DNA from: Todiramphus chloris collaris
Taxonomy: Eukaryota; Chordata; Aves; Coraciiformes; Alcedinidae
DNA length: 64,000 bases
NCBI GenBank assembly: GCA_025345505.1
Contig: JANVCC010000120.1
Location: 2,144,221-2,208,220 of the forward strand
Direction of reading: 5' to 3'
The notes under the pieces are model-generated. The model was not told the DNA's origin and made no database searches. It saw nothing but the letters and a program-made list of their open reading frames with translations. A program made the translations under genes and the position numbers. Below, piece after piece: positions 35,861 through 47,636 of this stretch (the stretch's first letter is position 1; every line of letters starts with the position of its first letter).

Positions 35861-36812
35861 AAGGTAATCCCTCTGCCAGGCAGGAGGGGGGATTATGTGC
35901 TAGAGGTGGTTTGGGTCTTTGGGCTGTGTGCTTGAGAGCAGAGATGAAGCTGCTTAGAGAAACTGCTAAATTTTCTGTGCCCTCTTAGTCTGCTGAGATG
36001 GTAGCACGGGCAGTCCAGAGGCACAGCTGCTAGGCAGGCAAAGGCAGCCAGAGGAGACAATAAATACTATTAAAAATGGTAGAAAAGCTACTCAAGGATG
36101 TAAAGGGCTTGGTGATGTCTGTTTGCTTGTGTATCAGAGCTGAAACAAGTTACAGGGGGAAAATCCTGGCTGCTGCCCTCCCCAGCTTCCAGGCTCCCCT
36201 GGGGGTCTGGCTTTCTACACGGTGGGATGCTCAGACTTCCTGATGCTGGATGTGGCACTGCTGGGCTAAGTCCAGTGACAACAACCTCCCCTGGAAATAA
36301 AGGTCTCCTGCTCAGGGATAGCTGGGAGATGCTTGGAGGAGAGTGATGTGAATGGACTGAAAAACAACTGGCAGCGAACTGAGATGGCTCCTAAAAAGAG
36401 CTTTTGATAGAGCTGGTGTATTCAAACCTTTCCTCCAGCCCGTTGGCACAAAGGGGCTTTTCTCTGGGCTTTACTCTGCTCTTCCCTCCCTCCCTCTCCC
36501 TGCTGCATGGGACTGACTCTGGGCAGGGCTGGCCAAGGGGACAGGGCAGGTCCGTGGTCCCTGACCCTCTCGGTACACAAGCAGACCCTCATTTCCCAAC
36601 CCCATGGGCTTGAGCCCATGGGAGGAGAGGGGCTGAGGGTATGGGGGGTGGGTCACACAACCGGCGAGCACTAACCCTGCTTGCCAGAGGCAGCAGGGGC
36701 TCAGTTAGGTCCTCCTGCTCACCTCGCAGGAGCTGCTTGTGCTGATGGGCTGCTGGAGAGCCAGTACCCACTGCCGCCCACCACCCTTCCCTCCCTTCAA
36801 AGCAAAGGTGCA
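35861..36812. other. Gene-free stretch, nothing recognised
   Basis: No exon, repeat family or RNA structure that I can name. Confidence 0.5.
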
Positions 36813-36859
36813 ATTAGCGCTGGGAAGATTAGCGTAGCGATTTACGCTTCAGCGCTGAT
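36813..36859. other. Nested CpG-containing hairpin sequence
   Basis: The outer arms are attagcgctg (36813-36822) and cagcgctgat (36850-36859), complementary with one mismatch. The inner arms agcgta (36831-36836) and tacgct (36843-36848) are perfectly complementary. The stem is interrupted by an eight-base bulge on the left and one base on the right. The CpGs are unusual for the surrounding DNA. It may be a regulatory palindrome or conserved element; no function is shown. Confidence 0.5.
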
Positions 36860-39800
36860 TTTTCTTCCCTCTTTCCTCCCCTCCAATTACCAAATTAGAG
36901 GTAGAGAAAAGCAAGGGTGGCCCTTTGGCTGATGTGTGATGATTGCTGGTGGAGGTGCCTGCGTGAGGGGAGGTGGGGTAATTAATGCTAATAACGTGTA
37001 ACAACCTGCCTCGCTGCCTCGCATTCAGAGCACAGTTCATCTCCTGAGCCGAGTTCATCCTCTGCTGGGAGCAGGAGGTGGGGCACTGCTCTCTGAGAGC
37101 CTCTGCAGTTCCCACTGCTCTGGAAATTCACTTGTTCCAAGCAGGTTTCTTCTCATCTGGTACGGAGCCACGGTCTCACCTCAAAATCAGACAACAGCAA
37201 GAGCTGGAGCATGAGATGGGTGAGCGCTGGTGGAATTTCAGCAGCTCTGACAGCTCAGTACTCACTGAAGTGCTTCTGGCCGACTAAAAATGATAAATCC
37301 ATTTGAATCCCTTCTCGGGCTGAATCTCCTCTTTGTATGTCTGCTCTCACGGGCTACATCCCTGCTCTTCACCCTTCCCTTTCGCAGATCCAGCTTCCTG
37401 GCACAGGCTCAAGTTGCCTCTGAAGGTGAAGGTGTTCCTGTCATTCTCCTTTAAATCCTGTTTTTACAAAGGTTTAGACTCTTCCTTTCAGTCCCTCTCT
37501 GAATACCTGAACCCTGTAAGAGGAGAGAATTATTTTAAACCAGCCAGGTGAGGAAAAGCTCTCTGAAGACGAGAGGGGAGGAGTGAGAGGTGTCACCACT
37601 CCTGTCAGCTCTGTTGAGGCTGGTCAGAGGTGACCCATCAGCAGTGAATGTCCTGAGGCCCCTCTGATGTCCACCGGACTCCTCCCAGCTGCAGCCCTGG
37701 CCATGGGATGCTGCCCTGGCAAATTCTGCTGCTCCTGTCCATTCTAAGAAAATTCCCTTTTCCCCCTGTCCTTTAGGACAGGGCACGAGACCATACAGGA
37801 GCCAGCATCATTACTGTTCCCACTTGGATGCTCTTCTTCATGCCCTCCGCCCGTTGATGAAGCTCAGGCTGCCGTGGCCAGCCAGGGCAGTTCCTCCCCA
37901 TTGTTGTCAGTTAACAAAATAAAAGGAGCAACCTATCCAAACAGAATCAAAGGCACCAGAGAGCAGAGTCTACTCTGCTCATTTATTTTGACAGGTCTCG
38001 TTGAAGTTTAATTATTTATAGCACTTGAGAGAGTACCGCGAGATGATCTGTCGAGCGTTTTGTTAAAGTAATGGAGCCTCAGTAACAGCACCTGGATGGT
38101 AAACTCAGAGAGGAGGGGGGAGGAGGGAAGGTTGGGTTTGTCGTGTGTCAGTAACAAGGTGAGATTTAGGAAAATATTGTGCATCCAACTAGAAGTAAAA
38201 GCACAGAGAGGAGACCTGCCCCTAATGAGGACGTGAGGCTGGCTCTGGGGTTCGGAGGTGTAGACAAACCTTCCCATAATGATGCTTTCTGGCACTGACG
38301 AGTGAGATGTTCCGATGAACAACGGCTCTCCCGCGTGGGTGGGGGTGTTGTGCCTGCCTGTCAACAACCCAGCCTCTTCAGGATTCGGCTGAGGGAACAC
38401 ACAGCTCTCTTCCTCTCGTGCTCCTGTGGCCCCAGCCGTGCCGACAGCCACCCCGTCATTCAGAAGACCCACCCTCTGTGTGCCCCAGGAGCCATCCCAC
38501 CCCTGAGGTCTAGTTCCTTTTCAAGAGCCTGGTCTATTCCCTGAAGTACAGAAGAGTGGATGGGGAGATCTTCTCCTCCTTTGATTTGCTGTCTGACCCA
38601 ACTGGAGTTAATTTGTCACTCTCCATGGCTGTTCAGCACAAGCGCAGAGCTGCTGCTCTGACACCTACCACCTTGGTGGGCATGAATGGTGCAAGAGTTA
38701 AAGCAGAGCAGACCTCTGTCACTCTCCAGTCTTGTCCTGTGCAAACAGGGTGTAGGTGATGTTTTAGGGTGATGTCCTCCTTCGACACCACCTCCTTCTT
38801 ACTGCTGGAAATGGTAGTGGTCTGGAAAGACCACTGCTCTGACCCAGTGGATGATTTCCTCTGCAGCGTGACTTTATTACATGGAGACACTTATTTCTTT
38901 AGTATTTTCAGCCAAAAAGGATGAAGAAGGGTGAGAAGGAGCTGACTTGCAACAGCTCTTCTGCTCAGAGTGTGAGTTACAGGGTCATGGGTGGCTTGGG
39001 GGGCTCTGTCAGGAGCCAGGGGGTCAAAAAGGCTCTGGGCTTTAAGACGACAACAACAACCTCCACTAATTTAATTGCAGTCCCCTGGTTCTCTGAGAAG
39101 CTCTATCTCTGCTGGCAGCACAAGAAACAGTTTATGAAAGCAGAGGAGATCAAAAGCATCTAATCTATAAAGACAAGGACATGACAATCTTTGACACTTT
39201 CTCAGCCAAAACAAGTCTGGGCGCAAAGCTGCAAGGAAATTCCCCTGATATCTCGAGACATCAGTTTAGTCTTCAAGAAGAGTTTCCTGAGCTGCTTCCT
39301 GGGGTGCTAAGGCATGTTCATGTTACGTGTACATACTGCAGAAGTTTCACAGCCTTCTAAGCAGATTTAGGGCACACTGTGTCATACAACAAGCTGTAAA
39401 TGCGTTTGGCAACGCAAGGTGTAAGATATATGAGGCATGTTAGTGGATTTATGAGATGAGTAATGTTATATGAAAGAAATCTATGGACCGAGATGACTTT
39501 TCCACATGGAAAGAATTGTAAACGTTTACATTTTTTAGAGTGGTAAAACTGGATCTGTTCTTTTAGTGCCCAGACCTCTCCTTTTCTGATGCAAGGTGTA
39601 AAGTGTTGATAGTTTAGAGACTTTTATCCCTATGTCAAGCCTGGCTGAAATTACCCAGTGACATCAAAGGTTAAAGGACACGGGCTGTGACAGCACGCAC
39701 CTTGGCTTTTTAAAGCTGAAAGTGGTGTGCTCTGCGTCCTCTGGAAAATCCTGGACATCTCTTCAATATGTAGATGAATTAACAGCAATATACTTTTGAC

Positions 39801-40033
39801 CTCACGATGCTTCACTAAAATTAATCAAGCCCTTTCCCTTCCTCTGCGGGGATAGATGTGTACTTTTCTGCTCTGGTTTATTTTAAAAATTGCAAGACTC
39901 AGGTCAGAGATCATCACCCAGCAGAGCAGGAGAGCCTAGAGTAGGAGCAAGGATGGTTCCAGGCTGTGATGAATGTGGAAATATTTTCTTTACACATTGA
40001 AAGTTTAGAAAACAAGGACCCACATGTGATCAG
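36860..40033. other. Gene-free stretch, nothing firm
   Basis: No gene or transposon is recognised. It contains a perfect palindrome at 37961-37980. The following sequence to about 38110 is unique and CpG-bearing, and looks like non-repeat, possibly conserved DNA. Confidence 0.45.
37961..37980. repeat. Perfect 9-bp-arm palindrome
   Basis: gagcagagt and actctgctc are exact reverse complements separated by two bases. This is a short inverted repeat of unknown meaning. Confidence 0.8.
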
Positions 40034-40193
40034 AACAGGTTGCCCAGAGAGGTGGTGGCTGCCCCATCCCTGGCACCATTGCAGGGGAGGTTGCCCAGGG
40101 CTCTGAGCACCCTGCTCTAGGTACAGATGGACCTGCTCCCTACAGGAGCTTTCAAGGTCCCTTCCAACCCAAACCATTGTATGATTCTGTGAT
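40034..40193 (+). mobile_element. CR1 LINE 3'-terminal fragment
   Basis: The last 160 bases of a CR1: aggttgcccagagaggtggtgg, ccctggcaccattgcagggg, cctgctctaggtacagatgg, ggtcccttccaacccaaacc and the tail tgtatgattctgtgat. It is the same subfamily as the 57.9-kb copy and heavily truncated at the 5' end. Confidence 0.94.
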
Positions 40194-40546
40194 CATAACA
40201 AGATTTCTGTCACCCTAGACGCTTCACCAGCTATAAACTCAAGAGGGTGAAGTTTAAACCAAAGCTGTTTGGAAGATGCCTATTCAGTTTGGGCGAGACT
40301 TTCATGGCATCGAAACTTGTTCTGCACTGGGTAGATTTTTGAAATGGGGAGAGTGCAAAGTGCAAATGTTGTCTCTGGAGCTGGACTAATGGTGCAGTGT
40401 CTTAACAGTTTTTCATGTGCAGTAGCTATAAAGGCCTCTCTCCAATGCTGATAAAAAGGACTGTTCCCTGTGGGTTAATCCATAGGCAGTTCTCTTGGTG
40501 AGTTCCTATTGGTGAGAAGCCCCTGGGGTAAATGAATCCTTCTTGT

Positions 40547-40574
40547 AATAAAAAAAAAAAATAAAAAAAAAAAA
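40547..40574 (+). repeat. Poly(A) low-complexity run
   Basis: Twelve or so As, one T, then twelve As. Nothing upstream looks like a retrocopied gene, so it is best called simple repeat. Confidence 0.85.
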
Positions 40575-42525
40575 TCCGGTTTTCATCAATTCCTCAATCT
40601 GGGAACTAGGTGGTAACAAGTCTTGTTAGGAGTTTGTTTGGAAACCAGTGTGGTGTCATATAAATTTCATATTTAAATAATGAATTAAATACCTGCTTGG
40701 CCCTGCTGCATTGGCAGGGGTAGGTTTTCTCCAGACTGAACCATTTCACGTAGCAAAACCATTAGGAAGAGGCTGGGTGATGGGACCAGTTTGATAGTAT
40801 GTTTGTACTTATGAAGCTGTCTGCTCTGGTTTATCCCTGCATTTCATGCAACATTAGCTTTAAAGAGCCTGTGCAGACTTGTTAAATTTCCTAAGAGGGA
40901 ATAACAAGCAGAAAATCCCCTGATCCAAAGGCACATGAAATGATGTACAGGTCCCGGTCACTGCTGAGCATGGAAAGGAGATGCAGATGCAACCCTGGGC
41001 CTCTTCAGCACAAGCAATTGCAGTAAATCACTGGGATGGAAAAGCGTTATTGGTTTTCAATTAATGACTTTGTGATTAGAATTCCATTAATGACTAAACA
41101 GTGTTTCCACTTTTGACAGTGTTATTAGGTTAAGCTTCATTTCAGAGGCAATAACCCAGTGCATATGGATAGCACTAGGTACTATTATTAAGGGTGGGGG
41201 AGTATGTGGGGAACCAAGACCATCACAGAGCCTGGATTTATAGTTAGAAATGATTCATTAGCCACGATGTAGCATTTTCTTTTTGCAGAAATATTCCTGT
41301 TTTCTCCCTCTGGGCTCAGTCTGGCATCGCTGATGGGGCCCAGGCTCTCCCCATCCCAGTGAGAGTTGACCCTCCTGCTATCACCCATCCCACCATCTCC
41401 ACCTCATCCCCAGCATGGGCTGGTTACCAGTCAGAGACGGCAGAATCTGAGCTCTCCATGTGGTAGGTCACCTCTGGGCCATGTTCGATCCAGTTATAAA
41501 TGTCGTTAGCTGGCCAGTTTAATTACTGCATTATTTGGAGCTACATTTCTCCGTGGCTCGAGTGCGTTGCAGCCGGCGGTTAATCCTACCTCTTGATGCG
41601 TAAGGAGAAAAAAGATTTATACTGCTTTAACTAAAGCACAGAGAAGGTGCCTGGTTTATAGGTCTCCTACGACCAAGTGTTGAGAATAGAGATGATGAGA
41701 GGACCTGGATCCCTCAGTCTATGCAGAAGACAACACTCCCTGCCAGGCGCATCCAGCCCGGATCAGTGGGTGCAGTTCAGCATAACCTGCTTCTGCTGTG
41801 TGGTTGGATTTGCATGGAAGAGTTTCACTGTCCTTGCAAGAACAGCTTTGCCTTTCATCCCTCATGCTAAGAAACAAATAAACCTCATTGCAACCCTGCC
41901 CAAAGGCAAATTCCCCCTGCTGACAGCCCCTCCAGAAACAAAGTCACACCATCGCATCCTGCCAGTGCTTTTTCTCCCGTTGGCTTAAGAAGGGTAAGCT
42001 GTAGCCAGCAAGTAAACCAGGACACTGGGAAGTTTGCTTCTATTTATTGGGTCTTTATTGGGATCTCTGGACTTGCTGGTGTTTCTCCCATCCAAAAAGC
42101 ACTGGCAGAGCCACAGGATCCCCTACAGCAACTTCCTGGGGGTTGGGTGCTCGGTTCTGTGGGTGCTTGGGGAGCTGTGCATGAGTGGCATGGAGCAGTG
42201 GGCACAGCTGGGATGTATGGGAAGCCTCTCCTCTATGCTGCCTGTGAAAAAGAGACAGCAAAATTAAACATTCTTTATCTGGAAACAGCTTTGGAACAAA
42301 TAAATGCAACAGCCCTCCTGCCAGACAAAATACTCTTCCAGGTGCCAGTTGTGCTGATGGCATTTAGTGGCTGTTTGGATTCATCAGCTGGCTCCTGCCC
42401 AAGAAAGAACATCGGGAGCTCACAGTCCTCTTTCTGCAGCCAGAGAGGCACATGCAGGGATTGCTGTGTGGGAAAGGGACGTGGGCTCTGCAAAGGTTAA
42501 CAGGAAAATAAATATTTTGTGATTT

Positions 42526-42539
42526 AAAAAAAAAAAAAA
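42526..42539 (+). repeat. Poly(A) run
   Basis: Fourteen consecutive As followed by a short C-rich piece. No retrocopy is evident. Confidence 0.85.
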
Positions 42540-43901
42540 CCCCACCCTGCTGCAATAGCAATGGAGGCTGGAGTGCTGTAGGGAGGTAATTAATGCTGGG
42601 AGTTGATGCACGCTCACCAGGGGCCTAATTAGGGAGGTAAAGGCAGCCTTAATTTCTGGTATTTCCAAACTTTTGCATATTTGACTCTGCATTTCAAATA
42701 ATGATCACATAATGCTGCGTGCGTGCAATAACTCCCGCCCCAATGGCTCTCCAGGATGCACTCTGTACTGTCCAGAGAGAGAACAAGGCAAGAAACGGAG
42801 CCGAAGCTGGTGCCAAACGTCAGCAAACTCCACGTTGATGCTCTTTCCCTTCAGGATCTGATGGGTTCTGCCTGGGCAGGCTCTAGGTTTCCTCACCGAC
42901 TGCTGATCCTGGAGAGCTAGGAGGCCTGGGTATTAAAAAGAAAGTCTCGAGTGCCTTTAGGCAGCTTGGGATTTTTGTTAAGTGTCTTTAAAAGTCTGGC
43001 TTGGTGGTTACTTTCCTGCACGTGCGTTTGGGATATTTATGATTTCCTTTATAGGCGAGGGGAGAAAAGGTGAAGTAGGGAGCACGAGGCAAAAAGGCTG
43101 GAGCTCATTCCAGCAGCGTTACACGGGGAGGGGTGAGCTGTCATTAAAAGGCAGTTTTCCACCCCTCAGCTCCACTCGTGGCAAACGTTACGGGACTTTT
43201 GGAATGAGAACAAACCATAGGGAGCTGCATCCCAACCTGGCCTTTGCCAAGGCTGCTTCTGTTAACAAAGGGATGCAACGTGCCATGCGCGGGCAGGCTC
43301 GTTCGGATGCTTCCTGAGAAAAAATCCAACCAAAATCCTGGAAAAAGGCTTGGGATTTTAAAGCAGGAAACTTTCCTGACTCTTAATCCTTGTGTGCTCA
43401 GACGTAGCTGTGTTTTTCTCCTCTTATAAATGTTGCTGCTGTTTTCGATTATTTTCCCCCTCCTCCCAGGTCTAAACATCTTCAGAGAATTCAAGAAAAA
43501 TGCCCCAAAGTTGCCCTGAAGTAAACATTTAAATTAAAAAAAATCAGAATTCCCCTCCCATAGCCCCTAAATCTCATTAAGAAACCCTCAAAATATTAAA
43601 GATCACATACCTGCATTTCCCTAAAGCAAAATGTCAAATATCAGAGAGGCTGCTAATGAATTGGCAAATATAACCTGGTGAACTGCATTGAAATATATTA
43701 GAGGAGAAAGTAGGAAGATTAAATTGCAATTAAATGGCTTTGGAACATCCGGCCCCGGTGAGAAAATGAAGCTGATTGTTAGGAGGAAGCAGCTTTACCA
43801 AAACTATATTTAAGTCTCTTCAAAGCCTTTCTCATCTCGGAGCAGCTCCAAAAGAACAAACAACTGAAACCCATAAAGCAAAACAATAAGAGCGCCAATC
43901 A

Positions 43902-43957
43902 TTAATCTTGATGTGATTAAGAAGCTGGAGATGGGAAACTTAATTGTGCGACAATTA
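43902..43957. promoter_or_regulatory. Paired inverted homeodomain-like sites (candidate enhancer core)
   Basis: Two inverted pairs of TAAT-type cores lie within 56 bp. The first is ttaatc (43902-43907) and gattaa (43915-43920), exact reverse complements seven bases apart. The second is taattgt (43941-43947) and acaatta (43951-43957), exact reverse complements three bases apart. Such paired cores suit homeodomain dimers (a TAATC core is bicoid/Otx-like). The surrounding 43600-43980 sequence is unique and AT-rich. Role inferred. Confidence 0.3.
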
Positions 43958-45859
43958 CTTTTATTTATCGGTTTTCTAATGAAGTGCTGAGCAAGAAGTT
44001 TCTCTGGAGATCCATCCAGCCATGGGTTGTTTTCCAAACCTCATCCATGCGGCTCAGCCATCTGCTGTGTGGAAAAGCTGTCAGCCTGGTGACACCAGCA
44101 CCTCCCGCCACCAAGAGCCACCTCCTTGTCTTGCAGAATGCTGGGGATGGGTGTCTGAGGTCAGGGGGTGCAGGGTGGGACCGGTCAAGATGATTTAAGT
44201 TTGGTGATGTGTGGGGTTTCGTGGCAGGAGCAGCATCCTGTCTGTGCACTAAGGAGATTTTCCCCGTTAGTCGAAGGATTTGCCTTTGCAAGGTGTCAAA
44301 GGAGCTGGTCAGAAAAAGCTTTGGAACTTCCCAGGTTTGCACTGAGGTTTTTAAGAGGAAGCACAACTTTCCCAAAAAAACTTGAGCAGAAGAGATCAGG
44401 CTTGCTCGAGACATTTCCTTTAGATAACATGGTAATTTTCATTTCAACCATCAATCACTTCGTCTCGATTCTTTCAAAATCCCTTTTGTTATGGACATAT
44501 GCAAATGCACGCACCCATGACTTGCATAACTTCCATGGTACGTCTATGGTGAAGCTTCAATAAATCACTCCAACATTGCTGAACTACCTGGAACTCTCTA
44601 CCTATGAAAAGTCAAAAATCACTGTTGTATTCCTTTGTCCCCAAAGAGCTCAATGTCAAGAAACCTGTTGTCCCAAGAAATTCCCCTTGCCCCTGGGCTC
44701 GATAGCCTCTGGTCACAGAGGAGATGCAAGTCCTGCTGTGAGCCGTGGGCATGTGGCAGGCATCCCAGAGCTCCTGTCCCCCCAGCTCAGAGACAAAGCT
44801 GGGGAGGAAGCGGGGCCGTCTGGGGACCGCAGGCAGCTGGAGGAAGGGTCAGCAAGCTCCAGCTCTTGAACCCCACACCAGCACCTGAATGCCTCATCGA
44901 CAGGCTCCGAATAGCCTGAAGTGACCCTGGATGTGTTGCTGAGTTGCTGGCTCCTGCAAGTTTGACTTAACAGCAGAAGAATAAGCATGGAAACAATTTT
45001 GCTCTTGCATCCACAGCTTCAATTTGTCTGTGTTAGGCCAGAGGAAAAACGCCGGTGGTTTTTCAGAGCTTTGCTCGTCTCTGTGGTGAAAGGCACTTGG
45101 TGCAGTGATCCTCCCAGTCCCTCCAGTTCTCTGTTCATTGCAAACATTTTCTGGCAGGGCAAAAGAGAGAGATTTTATTTTTTTTTTTCCTTAATAAGTG
45201 GTGCTGATCCATGTTGAGAAAAATCCTGTTCAGAAAAATCCTTTTGCCCCCATGAGCTCTACAGCCACCATGTATCTATTTATCTGTGGCCACCAATGCT
45301 TAATTAACCCTTTTATACTGCTGTATGTGGCACTTTTGGATCAAGAACTTGGCAGCTTAATTTCTGATCTTTGCTAAAGCCTTAATAACCTTTCAGCTGG
45401 CTGAAAGAACAACCCGGAGCTCAAGCAAGAAGCCTTGCAACTGAGGATGGGCTCTGCCAGCCGGGCTGGCGCAACACAACCCAGCACTTGACCTTTTGCT
45501 GCTTTTCCAGCCTGCAGCCTCTGTACCTGCTGCTGGGGAAGCAACCATCCGGAGATGGAGCAGGTACCTCGGGGTAAATGGAAACCTTGGCGGCTGTGGG
45601 TGGTTTTGTAAGTGCTGCAGGGCTGTGGGGTTTAAATATCACCTCCTCTCCCTTTTCCAGATCAATAATTCATTGTCATTGGATGGGATTTCGCTCTGAG
45701 AAGGGGCATCTTGGCATGGGATTTGTGACCCTCTTTTCTGGCATTGCCATGCAAAGTCTGCATTGAAAAGGAGCTGGGGCAGGGGACAGAGCACAGGGGA
45801 AGCTGAACAAGAGGCTGTTGTTCACAGTCCATTCCCAGTACAAGAAATAAATTCAGGCA
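43958..45859. other. Gene-free stretch, nothing recognised
   Basis: Only chance open frames and a T run at about 45177-45190. No gene or repeat family is visible. Confidence 0.5.
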
Positions 45860-46175
45860 CAGAACAGGAGCCTGATCCTCATGCAAGAAGTGCTTATCCG
45901 GTGGAACTCCTTGCCGCAGGATGTTACAGAGGCTGAAAATTTCTTTGAGTTCAAAACCAGTCATATAAGGTGCTGGGGGAAAAGCCTCAAGGGCTCAAAC
46001 ATAAAAACACAGCTTCCACTGTAAAAAAGTCTCTCATATGTGCTGGGGGTCTAATTTATTCTGGAAGAGGATCATGACTCCTTAAGTGCTCTGTTCATAC
46101 ACCCCTGGGTGAGTCTGAGAACCAGGATCAGGCCAGATGGATCACAGGTCTGACCCAATGCCCTGGTACTGTCAT
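45860..46175 (+). mobile_element. Old CR1-like LINE 3' end, diverged
   Basis: Two separated phrases of the older amniote-type CR1 3' end occur in the right order and orientation. One is ggaactccttgccgcaggat, followed by gttacagaggctgaaaattt and gagttcaaaac at about 45903-45958. The other is ccagatggatcacaggtctg, followed by acccaatgccctggtactgt at about 46133-46172. The stretch between them is worn and possibly rearranged. It carries far more changes than the ATTCTATG-tailed copies, so it is an older insertion. The left limit is unclear. Confidence 0.6.
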
Positions 46176-47082
46176 TCAGACCTAGCTGGGTTGCTCCCAT
46201 CAGCATCTGTCTCTCTCCACCAGCTGTTTCCAGATGCTGCTTTAAGTACCTTTCTCCTATCAATGATTTCCTCATGCCCATCTCCTCGCCTGTCTATTTG
46301 TATCTTAACAGAGCTGCCCTGGACAGGTTGCTGGTCTCCTTGGTGTGCAAAATGTATGTCTATGAAGAGTCCTGTCTGCTTTTCCTTGGGGTGGGGGAAG
46401 GCTGGGCAGGAATTCCAGGAGTAATCGGAAGGCTGGGGGCTGATGTATCTCATAAACCTTGGATGGGTATCATGGGGGAGAAGATAAAAGGAGATTCTTA
46501 TTCTTCAGGAAGGAAAGAGAAAGCAAGTCAAACGAAGACAAAGCCTTGATGTGCCCAAGGGCATCTTCCCAGTGGAATATGGGAATAGGGACCTGTAAAT
46601 AAAGGTTTTCTCAGCAGCCGGTCTGAAGAAGGACAAGTGTTTGAAGTATTTACTGGATGCCCTGAGGCAGTGATTATTTGTGGAGGGACAGCTTTCTGCT
46701 GGTGCCTCTTAACCAGGGACACAGCACGTGGTGAAAAAACCCTGGGCACCAATCATCCAAGGGGGTCCTGCTGGGGACCTTCTTAGGGAACTCTGAAGGT
46801 GTTGCACTTCACCTCACAGTTGTCCTTACTAATGGGATGCCTCAGCCTCTGGGCAGCTCTTACTGATGGTGAATAATGGCATGTTGGCATTTCCTGCCAG
46901 TGTTAGATCTGCGTTTAATTGCTGCACAGAGAGGCTCCTTTAAACAGGGAACGAGGTCTCTTTCCTCATGGAATAAAGACGCTTTCTGTGGGCTCAGCCC
47001 TGAGGGCTTTGTTTCCATGGGTGAGCCATCCCTGGAGGATGTGCTGGCTGAGGCAAGAGCATCCTCTGGGCTTTTTCCTAAT
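46176..47082. other. Gene-free stretch, nothing recognised
   Basis: Unique sequence lies between the old and the younger CR1. No gene is seen. Confidence 0.5.
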
Positions 47083-47636
47083 ATCATAGAATCATTGAAT
47101 CATAGAATGTTTTGGGTTGGAAGGGATGACTATAAGTCATCTAGTCTAACTCTCTTACACTGATTAGGGACATCTGCAACTGGAGCAGGTTGCCAACCTC
47201 CCCTGCAATGGTGCCAGGGATGGGGCAGCCACCACCTCTCTGGGCAGCCTGGGCCAGGGTCCCACCACCTTCAGGGTCAAAGATCTCTTCCTTCTCTCCA
47301 GTCCAAATCTCCCTCTTTTAGTTTAAACCATCACCCCTTGTCCTGTCCCAACAGACCCTTCTCAAAAGCCTGTCCCCATCTTTCTGCCAGGCCCCCTGAA
47401 GTCCTGCGAGTCCCCCAGAAGGTCTCCCCGGAGCCTTCTCCTCTGCAGGCTGAACCCCCCCAGCTCTCCCAGCCTGGCTCCCAGCAGAGGGGTTCCAGCC
47501 CTCCCAGCATAGCTGGGGCTCCACCAGGTCCCTGTCCCGGCTGTGCTGAGCACTCCTGAGCTGGCCCCAGCACTGCAAGGGCATCTCCTGTGAGCAAAGC
47601 AGAGGAGCAGAACCCACTCCCTCCCCTGCTGCCCAC
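47083..47636 (-). mobile_element. CR1 LINE, 3' portion, antisense
   Basis: The tail appears as two atcatagaat/atcattgaat units at 47083-47110. It is followed by ttgggttggaagggatgac, ccctgcaatggtgccaggga, ccacctctctgggcagcctgg, cctcttttagtttaaaccat and cccttgtcctgtcccaacag. The ORF2-derived blocks ccttctcctctgcaggctga and cccagctctcccagcctggc come next. It matches the 33.1-kb copy in reverse complement, but the ORF2 part is broken and the right end is diverged past about 47636. Confidence 0.95.

Larger units (their letters stand above)
40194..43900. other. Gene-free stretch with A runs and AT-rich unique DNA
   Basis: No gene is recognised. A runs occur at 40547-40574 (interrupted by one T) and 42526-42539. 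A 9-bp direct repeat, ttaatgact, occurs at 41061-41069 and 41087-41095 in AT-rich unique DNA, with a gattag core between the copies. Confidence 0.5.
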
